From assembly GCA_020720945.1 (NCBI GenBank), contig DYNR01000008.1, forward strand, positions 1 through 19,683: DNA of 19,683 bases, in the 5' to 3' direction. The DNA comes from Chthoniobacter flavus (GTDB taxonomy: Bacteria > Verrucomicrobiota > Verrucomicrobiia > Chthoniobacterales > DYNR01). This document shows, piece after piece, positions 1 to 8,930 of this stretch (position 1 is the first letter of the stretch; each line of letters begins with the position of its first letter). The translations under genes and the position numbers were made by a program. A model generated the notes under the pieces. The model was not told the DNA's origin, did not search any database, and was given only the letters and a program-made list of their open reading frames with translations.

Positions 1-88
1 GTTTACTGGGTGCCATGAAATTCAAAGCAAACAACGGAAGAATGCGCATCGCGCCTGATTTTTTGAGGAGGCGGGAGGAGGGGTGAGT

Positions 89-117
89 TTGCTTTTTTTT
101 CTTGCGGGTGCTAAACG
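89..117 (+). promoter_or_regulatory. Weak candidate sigma-70-type promoter ahead of pelA
   Basis: TTGCTT at 89-94 is followed after 17 bases by TAAACG at 112-117, with a TG one base upstream (109-110) as in an extended -10 element. Both hexamers match the consensus poorly. It lies about 60 bases before the preferred pelA start, in the only intergenic space available. The left edge of the window is close, so the true promoter could lie outside. This is a guess based on spacing. Confidence 0.2.
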
Positions 118-178
118 GGAGTAGTTGCGGAGATTTTCTCCTTCCTTTGTGAAAACCCCTCTTAAAAAAAATCGGAAC

Positions 179-3064
179 ATGAATACGCGGAAAGCAAAAG
201 TCTCTTTGTTTGGTGCCTGGTGCGCCGTGGCGGCGTTCTTGTTTCTGCCGGTGGTTTCCCGCGTTGTTGCGGGAGCGGATTTTGGGGATAGTTTGTATAT
301 CGACTATTCTTCGAAAGTGGATCCGAAGCGGTTGGTGGTTGCGACGACTAGCGTGATTCATGCGGGAGCGAAGACCGATTTGCGTTTGGCCCACGATGCG
401 GGGTGCAAGGTGCTCGCCTATTTGAGCGTGGTGGAAGTCGCCCCCGATGCGCCTTACAAAAAAAAGTTCCAAGAACTCAAGATTCCCGTTTTGGGGAAGA
501 ACTCGACATGGGACAGCGAATTGCCCGACATCAGTTCCGAGAAATGGGCGGGGTTGATTTTCGGTTTGGCGGAAGAAGCGGTGGCAAAAGGGTTTGATGG
601 TTTTTTTCTCGACACGGTGGACAGCGTTGATTTGCTGGCGGAAAAACATCCAGGCAAGGCGGAACAATACCGGGAGGCGCTGGTGGAAATCATTGTCGGG
701 TTGCGGAAAAAATACCCCGAAAAGGCGATTGTGAGCAACCGGGGTTTTTCGATTTTCGACCGCATTGCGCCATCCATAGACGGGGTGTTGGTCGAGTCGA
801 TGTTCCAGACTTATTTTTTCGACAAGAAGAAATACGGGGAGGTGCCGCGGGCGGACAGGGCGTGGATTGCCGAGAAGTTGGGAGGCGCGAAAAAGAAAGG
901 TCTCGCGGTTTTCGTGGTGGATTATGTCGATCCGAAGGAAAAGGAGTTGGCGAAAGAGACGGCAGAAAAAATCCGGGGGGAGGGCTTCATTCCGTTCGTG
1001 ACGACCCCGGAGCTTTTTGGCGCGATGCTGGCACCGATCCGGGTGGTGCCCCGCAAGATTGCCGCCATCTACGGGCGGCAGGTCGATACGGCGAGCGGGG
1101 GGGCGAGGTATTGGCCTGCGGACACTTGGACCGCACAGTTTTTGCAGTTGCCGATCGAGTGGCTAGGCTATGAGGTCGATTACATCGATGCGGCGGCGGG
1201 GGAGTTGGCTCCTTTGGATGACAGCTATGCGGCGATTTTGTTGGACGCTTTGAGCGACTGGACTCTAGAAGTGCAAAAGTCTGTATTGCAATGGCTTTTG
1301 GCGGAAGAGCAAAAGAAAAAACCGCTGTTAGTTTTCGGGAAAATCCCGTTTGAAGGGCGGTATGCGATCGCGTTTGGCAAGATGCTCGGGATGCAGGTTG
1401 ACCCCAGGACGGCGCGCACGCTCAACTTGCCCGCCGATTTGCGGGTCGCGGATTCCCCGGTGATGCGCGGGGAAATGCCCTTGCGGATGATCCCTTACAA
1501 TTACCCGTCCATCGTCGCTCCGAAGGGTGCGGACATTTTGGTCGGGGCGAGTTTTACCGTTCCAGGGAAACCCGAAAAATATCCTTACGATGCGGTTTTC
1601 CTCGCTCCGTGGGGGGCGGTGGCGTTGCTTCCGTTTTTGAATTTCGAGCGTCCCGACAACATCTCGTTGTGGGGCATCGATCCGTTTGCGTTCATCGAGC
1701 AAGCCATCCACGGAAAATTTTTTCCGGCACCCGACGCGACGACGCGAGACGGGTTGCGGCTGTTTTTCTGCCACATCGACGGGGACGGCTTCGGGAACCG
1801 TTCGGCGGTCGAAGCGGGGAAGTTTTCTTCCGAAGTGATCCGCGACGAGATTTACAAAAAGTATCCCTTGCCGATTACCTCTTCGGTCATCGAAGCCGAA
1901 CTCCGGGGGTTTTTGAAATACCAGAAAGAGGGGGATTCCGAAAAGCTCAAGGAAATAGCAAAGGACATTTTTTCTCTGCCCAACATCCAGGTGGCTTCCC
2001 ATACTTTCACGCATCCGTTTTTTTGGATGAAAGACGACAAGACGATGACGCTTTACGAGGAGCAATCTTTGGAGATGGGCGACGAATACAGTTTCAACCG
2101 AGTCGACCCCGAGCGGCAAATCCGTGGTTCCGTGGATTATGTGCGCAAGGAACTCGCTCCGCCCGACAAGCCTGTTGATTTGATTTTGTGGTCGGGGAAC
2201 TGCCGTCCGGGGCCCGAGTCCGTCGCCATCGCCGACGAGATGGGGATCGAAAACATGAATGGCGGAGATACGGCGATCACGCGCGCGAGGCCCAGCATTT
2301 CTGCCGTCGCCCCTCTTTCCATGCAGTGGGGAGACCGCCTGCAAGTTTATGCGGCGGTGCAGAATGAGATGCTTTTCACCAACGGGTTTCACGGGCCTCG
2401 GTGGGGCGGATACGCCAATGTGGTCCAGACTTTTGAGAAAACGGAATCTCCGCGGCGGCTCAAGGCGGCAAACATTTATTTCCATATGTTCATCGGAGAT
2501 CGGCTGGAATCGTTGAACTCCTTGCGGACGGTGTTTGATTGGGTGATGGGGCAGAAGCTGCAAGCCACGACCGCGGTCGAGTATGTGAGGGTCGTCCGCC
2601 AGACGCACGATGCCCAAGTTTACGAGAAGGACGGGGGCGGATGGATTTTGGTCCACGGCCCGGATTTGCGGACATTCCGTTTGCCCGAAAGCGTCGGGCA
2701 GGTGGATTTTGATGCGAGCAAGAACTTGATCGGGTGGAACTTACACGAAGGGCAGATGTATGTCGCGGCGGGGAAATCCCCGCGTTCCGAGCTGTTTGTT
2801 TCCGCTTCGCCCAAGCCGCACCTCTACCTCGAAAGCTCGACGGCGGAAGCGGAGGTGACGCGTTTTGAAAAACGGGCGATCGAGCTGAAGGCAGAAGATT
2901 TCCGCCCCGTCACCGTGGTTCTTGCGGGGCTTGCTCCCGATGCCGAGTGCTCCGTCCTTTTGAACGGGGAGGCAAAAAAACTCAAAACGGATTCTGCGGG
3001 GAAACTGGTGGTGGCGGGCGGAGAAACGATGAGGCTTTTAGTGGAGGACGCGCCGTTGCCGTGA
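179..3064 (+). CDS. pelA: PelA, periplasmic Pel polysaccharide hydrolase and deacetylase
   Basis: PelA trims and partly de-N-acetylates the GalNAc-rich Pel polymer in the periplasm. From the ATG at 179 the protein has 961 residues (P. aeruginosa PelA is about 948). It begins with a signal peptide (residues 1-33, cleavage near VVAGA). A GH114/GH166-type hydrolase domain covers roughly 35-300, with the acidic strand end FFLDTVDS (D145) and VESMF (E206, matching the catalytic Glu of the family). A reductase-like alpha/beta region follows (about 295-420). The polysaccharide deacetylase domain carries HIDGDGF (D534, D536) and SHTFTHP (H608, H612), the metal-binding Asp and His pairs. A beta-rich C-terminal domain covers about 810-961. 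An in-frame TTG at 125 would add 18 residues ahead of the signal peptide, so the ATG is preferred although it has no Shine-Dalgarno sequence. It is the first gene of the pel operon. Both active sites look intact. Identification is firm; exact domain limits are approximate. Confidence 0.93.
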   Translation: MNTRKAKVSLFGAWCAVAAFLFLPVVSRVVAGADFGDSLYIDYSSKVDPKRLVVATTSVIHAGAKTDLRLAHDAGCKVLAYLSVVEVAPDAPYKKKFQELKIPVLGKNSTWDSELPDISSEKWAGLIFGLAEEAVAKGFDGFFLDTVDSVDLLAEKHPGKAEQYREALVEIIVGLRKKYPEKAIVSNRGFSIFDRIAPSIDGVLVESMFQTYFFDKKKYGEVPRADRAWIAEKLGGAKKKGLAVFVVDYVDPKEKELAKETAEKIRGEGFIPFVTTPELFGAMLAPIRVVPRKIAAIYGRQVDTASGGARYWPADTWTAQFLQLPIEWLGYEVDYIDAAAGELAPLDDSYAAILLDALSDWTLEVQKSVLQWLLAEEQKKKPLLVFGKIPFEGRYAIAFGKMLGMQVDPRTARTLNLPADLRVADSPVMRGEMPLRMIPYNYPSIVAPKGADILVGASFTVPGKPEKYPYDAVFLAPWGAVALLPFLNFERPDNISLWGIDPFAFIEQAIHGKFFPAPDATTRDGLRLFFCHIDGDGFGNRSAVEAGKFSSEVIRDEIYKKYPLPITSSVIEAELRGFLKYQKEGDSEKLKEIAKDIFSLPNIQVASHTFTHPFFWMKDDKTMTLYEEQSLEMGDEYSFNRVDPERQIRGSVDYVRKELAPPDKPVDLILWSGNCRPGPESVAIADEMGIENMNGGDTAITRARPSISAVAPLSMQWGDRLQVYAAVQNEMLFTNGFHGPRWGGYANVVQTFEKTESPRRLKAANIYFHMFIGDRLESLNSLRTVFDWVMGQKLQATTAVEYVRVVRQTHDAQVYEKDGGGWILVHGPDLRTFRLPESVGQVDFDASKNLIGWNLHEGQMYVAAGKSPRSELFVSASPKPHLYLESSTAEAEVTRFEKRAIELKAEDFRPVTVVLAGLAPDAECSVLLNGEAKKLKTDSAGKLVVAGGETMRLLVEDAPLP

Positions 3065-5358
3065 AAAAGCTTCGCATAGATCTCCATTCCCTACCCGTTT
3101 TGACCCTGCTCGTGATGGGTGTCACGGTGGCGATGCTGTTTTTTCTCATACCCAACAAGAAAAAAGTTTTGGAGAGGGCGTTCCGCGACAAAGACTTGCC
3201 GCGGATCGAGAGGATATTGGAAGAAGCCAAAGCGAAGGGAGAGGGGGAGGGCGAGCCGCTTTACGGGATGCTGCGGGGGTGGTTGGATTTGCGGAAATCG
3301 TTGGAAGCGAGGAAAGGGAAACTGTTGGACGCAGAAGAAACCGGCGGGTTGGCCGCGCCTTTTTTGGAGTTATACGGGCACGGGGAGACCGCGGCGAATG
3401 CCGCAGAAGGGATCGCGGAGACGCTGGCGCACAGCGGTTCCTACGACGCGATACGGGAGACGATTGGCGCGGTAAAAGCCAAAGGGACGGAAGCGCAGAA
3501 GAAAAAGTTTTTTCAGGAGATGGGGAAATTTTCCGAGGCGGCGGGGAATCCGTTGGCGAAAGCCTTTGTCGCGCAAGAGGTTTCGGACGGGAGTTTCGAT
3601 GATGTTTTCAAGGTCGCCGAGCTGTGGCAGCAGGCGGACCGCCAAAAAGAAGGTCTGGCAGTTATCGAAAAATGGTTTGCGGACCATCCCGGAAAACTGC
3701 CGCAGGGCAGCGGGCCCGTCGTCAAAAAATACATCGAGAAGTTGCGGGAGAGGAACCGCAACGGGGAGATTACCGATTTTTTGATTGCGAGGTGGGATGC
3801 GGTCAACGAGGTGGTGGAAGGGGAATGGGCGGCGGTCGCTTTGGCGCAAGCTTCGCTCGCGTGCGGACGCTCGGCGGCGGCTTTGCCGACCATCGAAAAA
3901 TGGCTCGCGGGGCATCCGGATTCCGGAAAAGTCTGGGCCTATCTTTCGGACATGGCGATGGGTGCGGGGAACCTGAAACTCGCGGTCCAGGCGTTGCGGA
4001 ACTATGTGCGGCTGAACCCCGATGACACGGGGAAAAAAATGGCGGAAGCTAAAGCCTTGGAATGGAGCGGGAAGCCCGATGAAGCGTTCGATGCCTACAA
4101 GGGGTTGGCGGCGGCAGGCGACCGGTATGCGCTCGACCGCATGATCGCGCTTGCTCCAGGGTTGCACAGGAGCGACGAGCTGACATCCGTGCTCCCGCGG
4201 TTTTTGCCCGAGCAGGGGACGAATGCGGACCTGCTGCTTTTGGCGGATTTGCGGGTGTTGGAGGGCGAATACACGCAGGCAAGAAAACTGTATTTGCGGC
4301 ATTTGGAGGAGCGGCCCGACGACATCGAAGTCCTCCGCGATTTAGGGGAGATTGACATGGAAGAAAACCGATATTCCGAGGCGCGGGAAGTTTTTGAAAA
4401 GATCGCCCACCTCCGTCCCCAAGACCTCGAAGCCCGACACCTCCTCGCCCGAATCGATTGGTGTGAAGGGAAGTTTGACGGGCTCGTGGACAAGCTGCGG
4501 GCTTTGGCTTACGAGACGAAAGACGAAGGCATTATCCAGGAGTTTTATTCGGCGGCGGAAAGCCGCGGAGACATTCCGGCACTGGTAGAGGCGACCGAAC
4601 TCAAAATAGCGACCGACCCCAAAGTGCCGGCGGATCTTTATCGGAACCTCACTTATTTCAACACCTTGCTGGGAAGGAAAGATGCTGCGTTGCAGGCGGT
4701 TTTACGGGCGGCGGAGAAGTATCCAGACAGCCAGGCATTCCGCGAACAGGTGGTCACGGCACTCGTTGCCGACGGGAAAAAACTAGAAGCGTTGCAAGCG
4801 TTGCGGGGGTGGGTCGGGGCAGATTCCAGCAGCGATATGAAATCGGCTTACATCAGCCTTTTGCTTTATGCGGGGGATAGCGTGAAGGCACTCGAGTTCC
4901 TGCAAAATTCCCTGAGTCCCGAAGAGAAAAAAAACCGCGGGTTTGTTGATTTGACGGCGGCGTTGCTCGAAGACCAGGGGCGGCATCGGGAGGCGGAGCA
5001 ACTCTACCGCGCCCTCGTCGCCGAGCATCCTCGCAACATCGATTACCACCTGGCTTTGGCGCGGAGCCTCGGGGCGCAGAAGCGGGACAGGGAGATGCGG
5101 GCGGTTTTGTTGGGCATTGATTTGGAGAAAAACCCGCAGCTATACCGCCAGGTCGCGCAGGTGTATCTCGATTTGGAAGACTACCACGAAGGGGCGGCGC
5201 TGCTGCGGAGGTATGTTTCCGGGCAAGCCGGGAGCGGAGACTCTTTGGCGTGGCGGATGCTCGGGGACGCGACGCTTTCGCTCGGGGATGCCCCGTTGTC
5301 CAAACGGGCTTACCGCAAGGCGTTGCAACTGGTGATGAAAGAAAAAAGCGGGATTTGA
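3061..5358 (+). CDS. pelB: PelB N-terminal part: membrane-anchored periplasmic TPR protein
   Basis: This is the TPR scaffold half of PelB, which in Pseudomonas binds PelA and guides the polymer to the outer-membrane pore. The protein has 765 residues from the GTG at 3061. That start overlaps the pelA stop as GTGA and has GGAGG at 3043-3047. Residues about 10-31 form one hydrophobic helix followed by PNKKK, with no signal-peptidase site visible, so it is probably an uncleaved inner-membrane anchor. The rest is helical TPR repeats. The clearest are around residues 395-460 (ERPDDIEVLRDLGEIDMEEN, then RPQDLEARHLLARIDW) and 700-765. No beta-barrel is present: the protein stops at 5358 and the barrel is in the next gene. 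P. aeruginosa PelB carries TPRs and barrel in one chain of about 1200 residues. Assignment rests on position, topology and TPR content rather than on a specific catalytic motif. Confidence 0.82.
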   Translation: MKKLRIDLHSLPVLTLLVMGVTVAMLFFLIPNKKKVLERAFRDKDLPRIERILEEAKAKGEGEGEPLYGMLRGWLDLRKSLEARKGKLLDAEETGGLAAPFLELYGHGETAANAAEGIAETLAHSGSYDAIRETIGAVKAKGTEAQKKKFFQEMGKFSEAAGNPLAKAFVAQEVSDGSFDDVFKVAELWQQADRQKEGLAVIEKWFADHPGKLPQGSGPVVKKYIEKLRERNRNGEITDFLIARWDAVNEVVEGEWAAVALAQASLACGRSAAALPTIEKWLAGHPDSGKVWAYLSDMAMGAGNLKLAVQALRNYVRLNPDDTGKKMAEAKALEWSGKPDEAFDAYKGLAAAGDRYALDRMIALAPGLHRSDELTSVLPRFLPEQGTNADLLLLADLRVLEGEYTQARKLYLRHLEERPDDIEVLRDLGEIDMEENRYSEAREVFEKIAHLRPQDLEARHLLARIDWCEGKFDGLVDKLRALAYETKDEGIIQEFYSAAESRGDIPALVEATELKIATDPKVPADLYRNLTYFNTLLGRKDAALQAVLRAAEKYPDSQAFREQVVTALVADGKKLEALQALRGWVGADSSSDMKSAYISLLLYAGDSVKALEFLQNSLSPEEKKNRGFVDLTAALLEDQGRHREAEQLYRALVAEHPRNIDYHLALARSLGAQKRDREMRAVLLGIDLEKNPQLYRQVAQVYLDLEDYHEGAALLRRYVSGQAGSGDSLAWRMLGDATLSLGDAPLSKRAYRKALQLVMKEKSGI

Positions 5359-7043
5359 AAACGCGTTTTTTGATAGGGTTGCTCCCCGTTTTTTTCGTTT
5401 TCCTGTCCGCGTGGGGGCAGGAAAAACCGCTTTTTCGGACCCAGGAAATGCAGTTGCCCGAAGCGGGGTCTGGCGTGGCAGGCGGGAGCGGGGCGGAGGA
5501 GTGGGACATCGATGCGTTGCTGGATACGGCGGATGCGATTTTGGATGCGCCGGAGGAGGAGGGGAGTCCCGTGGGCAACGCGGAAGCACCCGTCAAGCGC
5601 GAGAGTTTGCTCGATATCCAGAAGAGGATGTTTTATTTGCTTGCGAGGCTCGGGAAATCGCGGACGGCGCGTCCGCTCGGGACAAAAGTTTTGCGGGAAA
5701 GGCCTTCGGACAAAGAGACGCTCCTGGTTTTTTGTTCGATGGAATTGGAGCGGAAAAATGCGGCGGGGGTGAGGCGTTACGCCAGGCGTTTTTTGGAGTT
5801 TTATCCCGATGACGACCAGGGGTGGTATTTTATTGCGGCGGCGGAGAGCGTGCAGGGGCATTACGCCGAAGCGCAAGGGATTTTAGAGAAAATGCGGGCG
5901 ACGCTTTTCCCGGATAAAGAGTTTCCTTACAAGGTCGATTTGGCTTCTACGGCGAGGATGGCAGGGGATTGGAGGACGGCGCTTTCGACTTACAAGGATT
6001 TGTTGGGGAGGAAAGATGTTTCGCCGAAGTTGCGGGCGGAGGCCCGGCGCGTGCTGGATGAAATTTACCGCGAACAGCTCCCGCGTATTTCCGTTTCTAC
6101 GCAATGGCAAAACCTTTTGACGACCGGAGAAATTTTGCGTTCCGAGGCGGAGTGGGAAAGCCCGTTGACGAACCGGATGCGGTTGCGTGTCAACTTGCAG
6201 CGCAACGACTTGCAACAGAAGGCGAACGGGGCAGCCCGCTCGGTCCACGAAGAATACCAGCAAGGGACGGTCGGGGTGGATGCGCTCGTTTTGCGCTCGT
6301 GGCTGCTGCGGGCATCGGCGGGGATGTCCGATGCGGGCGCTCTCGGTGCGGTAGAATTGCGGCGGAAGCTTTCCCCGACGAGGTCGTGGTTCGTCGGTGC
6401 CAGCTACAACCAGGTCGCCCAAGACAGTTTGGCGTTGGAGATTCTCGACGGGCGGCAGAGCAGGGCGTATGCGGGGTGGGACTTGACGCTCGACGACGAG
6501 ATGGACTGGCGGTTTTCCGCCCTAGGGTATGTGCGGACGGCGACGGTTGGGGGGGCGCAACTCGGGACAGGAGGGGGAGGGGAGTGGCAGATAGAAAGGG
6601 TCGTGATGCGGGATCCCGTGAGCATCCGGGTCGCGTATGTCGGGCAGATTTCCGTGTTTAACACGACCGCGACAGACCCGGCGTTGGTGAGTCCTCTTTT
6701 CAATCCGGGGGCGATGCCTGCGCAGGAAGAAGGGGCGTTGGCCGACGAGGGCGTGGTGGCGGGCTCGCCCGAAACGCTCATCAGCCCTTACATCAATTAC
6801 CAGGGGATTACGGTTTCCGCCCGCAGGGATATTTTGCCGCGATGGACGATCGAAGTCGTGGGGGTCGGCGGGTATTACATCGACACCAGCCAGCCCAGCT
6901 ACGGAGGGTATTTCAGAAATTATTTTCGTCCGAGGAAAAGCGTTGAGTTTCAAACCAATCTGGGGTATCTCAGTAGCGGTGTCCAGAGCAACACGGGTTC
7001 GCAAGTTTTCGAGCTTTCCCTCGCACTCCAGATTCTTTTTTAA
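5355..7043 (+). CDS. pelB: PelB C-terminal part: outer-membrane TPR plus beta-barrel export porin
   Basis: This is the outer-membrane export channel half of PelB. From the TTG at 5355, which overlaps the preceding stop as TTGA, the protein has 562 residues. It starts with its own signal peptide, MKTRFLIGLLPVFFVFLSAW (cleavage near AWG-Q). An acidic linker follows to about residue 80, then three or four TPR-like helix pairs (about 82-245), then a C-terminal half of alternating amphipathic strands (about 246-562). It ends in Phe (SLALQILF), the usual C-terminal signal of outer-membrane barrels. A long Ala/Glu/Pro-rich insertion (about 435-482) interrupts the strands and may be a surface or plug loop. 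No in-frame ATG gives a signal peptide, and upstream codons would overlap the previous gene, so TTG is the best start. Because it has its own signal peptide, a sequencing frameshift in a single pelB is unlikely. Confidence 0.82.
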   Translation: MKTRFLIGLLPVFFVFLSAWGQEKPLFRTQEMQLPEAGSGVAGGSGAEEWDIDALLDTADAILDAPEEEGSPVGNAEAPVKRESLLDIQKRMFYLLARLGKSRTARPLGTKVLRERPSDKETLLVFCSMELERKNAAGVRRYARRFLEFYPDDDQGWYFIAAAESVQGHYAEAQGILEKMRATLFPDKEFPYKVDLASTARMAGDWRTALSTYKDLLGRKDVSPKLRAEARRVLDEIYREQLPRISVSTQWQNLLTTGEILRSEAEWESPLTNRMRLRVNLQRNDLQQKANGAARSVHEEYQQGTVGVDALVLRSWLLRASAGMSDAGALGAVELRRKLSPTRSWFVGASYNQVAQDSLALEILDGRQSRAYAGWDLTLDDEMDWRFSALGYVRTATVGGAQLGTGGGGEWQIERVVMRDPVSIRVAYVGQISVFNTTATDPALVSPLFNPGAMPAQEEGALADEGVVAGSPETLISPYINYQGITVSARRDILPRWTIEVVGVGGYYIDTSQPSYGGYFRNYFRPRKSVEFQTNLGYLSSGVQSNTGSQVFELSLALQILF

Positions 7044-7054
7044 CTTACTACCTT

Positions 7055-7576
7055 ATGCGGCAAATAACCCCAATCGCTTTCCTCTGTTTTGTTTTAGCCC
7101 TTGCGGGGTGTGTTTCTAGGGTTGATTACGGTCCACGGAGAGCCGCGTTTTCCCTTTCTGGGAGCGTGGTGATCGCACCGTTCCAGAATGCGACCGACGA
7201 CGATAATGCAGGCAAAGCGTTCGCGGATTTGGTTGGGGCGGAATTGGCGCGGCAGGGGTTGAATGTTGTGGTTTTGCCACCGAAGGCACCGAACGAGTTG
7301 GGGGAGGTTCCGCCTTACAGTGCCGAAGATTTGGCGGAAGCGGCCAAGAAGAGTCAGGCTAGCGGCATCGTGCGGGGGACGGCGATCGAGTATCGTTACA
7401 AGACCGATTTGGATGGCGACCCGGCGGCGGGCGTGTATGTGGAAATTTGGGATCCGGCGGCAAAGGGGGCGTTGTGGCATGCGAGCGGGTCGCACACCGG
7501 TTTGATTTATTCGTCCTTGGCGGGAGCGGCGCAGAAGGTGTCGCGGGATGTTGTCGGAAAAATGCCATTGCGTTGA
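7055..7576 (+). CDS. pelC: PelC, outer-membrane lipoprotein of the Pel exporter
   Basis: PelC is the small lipoprotein that in P. aeruginosa forms a 12-subunit ring on the periplasmic face of the outer membrane and funnels the cationic polymer to PelB. This protein has 173 residues (P. aeruginosa 172). It has a type II signal peptide with lipobox LAGC (C19). Residue +2 is Val, not Asp, which fits outer-membrane sorting. The mature part has the TolB/CsgG-like alpha/beta start GSVVIAPFQNAT at about 36-47, with a helix AFADLVGAELARQG, and later strands including VYVEIWDP and ALWHASG. It lies 11 bases after the barrel gene and 4 bases before pelD. The leader (taacttactacctt) has no Shine-Dalgarno sequence. 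Identification rests on length, lipobox, fold pattern and operon position, and is good. Confidence 0.88.
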   Translation: MRQITPIAFLCFVLALAGCVSRVDYGPRRAAFSLSGSVVIAPFQNATDDDNAGKAFADLVGAELARQGLNVVVLPPKAPNELGEVPPYSAEDLAEAAKKSQASGIVRGTAIEYRYKTDLDGDPAAGVYVEIWDPAAKGALWHASGSHTGLIYSSLAGAAQKVSRDVVGKMPLR

Positions 7577-7580
7577 CGGG

Positions 7581-8930
7581 ATGTTCAAGCGGGACTTGCT
7601 GGCGGAATCTTGGGAGATGATTTGGCGGGGGCAGGAAGGCCCGCGCGCCCGCTTGTTGGATTTGTTTTTGCTGGTTTTTTTGATTGGTGGGGGGAGCTGG
7701 TTTTTCGACAGAGATTTTGGCGGGTGGGTCCGGGCAAACCCGTCGCCCTTTTTTTTGGTTCCGATTTTGATGGGGGGGAAATACGGGCAGTCGGCGGGGG
7801 TGGTGGCCGGTGCGTTTTGTGCGGCTTTGCTGGCGGGGTTGGCGGTGTATTTTAATGGGTTGGATTTTGTGGAAGTGGCGGAGGCGCGCAAGGTGTTTTT
7901 GGTGGCTTTTCCGTTGGTGGGGTTGCTGTGCGGGGAAGTGCGGGGGGCGCTTTACCAAGAGGCGGCGCGTTCGGGCATCCAATTCAAACTGGCATCGCAG
8001 AGGATGCGGGCACTCGACGAGCAAGTGTTTATTTTGGGGGAAGCCAAGGATGAGCTGGACAGGGAGCTGGTGCTGATGAATGCGGACAGCGCGAATCTCG
8101 ACTACGAAATCCGGCGGGTTTTGCAAAGTTCGCCCGAGAGGTTTTACGAGGCGTTGCTGGGCGTTTTTTGCCGGAAGGGCAGATTGTATGAGGCTGCCAT
8201 TTACACGAAGGGGGAACCGTGGAAAAGGGAGGCGTTTGCGGGGGTTGAGGCGGATTGGCCGGAGAAGTTTGATATCGGTTCCTCGCCCGTTGTAGGAAAG
8301 GCGATGGCGAATTGCAAAATCGCGACGCTCCCGGAAATGTGGGAGTCGAGCCCCAGCGAAGTGAACGACTATTTGCTGGCTTGCCCGATCGGGGACGATG
8401 TGGAACCCAATGGCGTTTTGGTTGTCAAAACGATGGACTTTTTTGCGATGAACGCGCGGGGTGTGCAGACGATCCAGATTATCGCCCAGTGGGTTTCCGA
8501 GTTTTCCGGGATGGGGAAAAAGGCGAGAGGGTTTTTCGATCCTCGGGGGTTGGTTCCCATCGGGGATTTCGGGCGGATGCTCGAGCTTGCGTGTTTGGTG
8601 CAGCGGAATTTCCGCCTGATTTCTTCGGTGATTTTGTTTCGTGCGAAAGGGGGAGAAGGGGGGACATCTGAGGATATTCTGAAGTCGGTGAAGGGGGCGG
8701 TCCGCCTCGGGGACACGCTCAGCACGATGGAGGGAAAACCGGCGCATATCGTGATGCTTTTGCCGTTGACCGGGAAGCGGGGGGCGGAGATTTGCGCGGC
8801 GAGGTTCCGCGAATTTGCGGGGAGCCAAGAGGGGAAGGTAGCGTTGGTGGGAGACATTTTTTGCACGAACGACCATCCGAAAAAAGAAGCGATGCTCGCC
8901 GCGATATTGAAGGAGTTGGACGAGCCATGA
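7581..8930 (+). CDS. pelD: PelD, inner-membrane c-di-GMP receptor (GAF plus degenerate GGDEF)
   Basis: PelD activates Pel synthesis when it binds cyclic di-GMP. The protein has 449 residues from the ATG at 7581 (P. aeruginosa 455). Four membrane helices lie at about 24-41, 54-66, 70-92 and 104-122. A helical linker (about 128-170) and a GAF-type domain (about 170-310) follow. The C-terminal domain is a degenerate GGDEF. It keeps the inhibitory-site motif R375-L-G-D378. Exactly five residues later, where GGDEF should stand, it has E384-G-K-P-A388, so diguanylate cyclase activity should be lost while ligand binding is retained. Arg408 and Arg410 sit where the second ligand-contact Arg of P. aeruginosa PelD would be expected by spacing. 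It starts 4 bases after pelC and its stop overlaps pelE (ATGA). Upstream codons in the same frame lie inside pelC and precede no plausible membrane segment. Confidence 0.92.
   Translation: MFKRDLLAESWEMIWRGQEGPRARLLDLFLLVFLIGGGSWFFDRDFGGWVRANPSPFFLVPILMGGKYGQSAGVVAGAFCAALLAGLAVYFNGLDFVEVAEARKVFLVAFPLVGLLCGEVRGALYQEAARSGIQFKLASQRMRALDEQVFILGEAKDELDRELVLMNADSANLDYEIRRVLQSSPERFYEALLGVFCRKGRLYEAAIYTKGEPWKREAFAGVEADWPEKFDIGSSPVVGKAMANCKIATLPEMWESSPSEVNDYLLACPIGDDVEPNGVLVVKTMDFFAMNARGVQTIQIIAQWVSEFSGMGKKARGFFDPRGLVPIGDFGRMLELACLVQRNFRLISSVILFRAKGGEGGTSEDILKSVKGAVRLGDTLSTMEGKPAHIVMLLPLTGKRGAEICAARFREFAGSQEGKVALVGDIFCTNDHPKKEAMLAAILKELDEP

Noticed and set aside
44..66. Small hairpin GCGC-ATC-GCGC followed by a T-run before pelA
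   Set aside because: The stem is only 4 bp and the T-run does not follow directly. It does not qualify as a terminator or riboswitch element.
3..86. Possible C-terminal tail of an upstream gene (ends ...RRREEG, stop at 84-86)
   Set aside because: All three plus frames stop within the first 86 bases, and none of the short tails is recognisable, so I cannot say which, if any, is real.
1328..2656. Long minus-strand open frame opposite pelA (442 codons)
   Set aside because: It lies wholly antisense to a gene with clear domains, has Arg/Pro/His-rich composition and no recognisable motif. It is a by-product of G-rich coding and avoidance of TTA, CTA and TCA codons.
7359..8876. Minus-strand open frame of 505 codons opposite pelC and pelD
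   Set aside because: Same explanation: the sense strand encodes lipobox, membrane and I-site motifs. The antisense product is full of His, Pro, Arg and Gln without structure.
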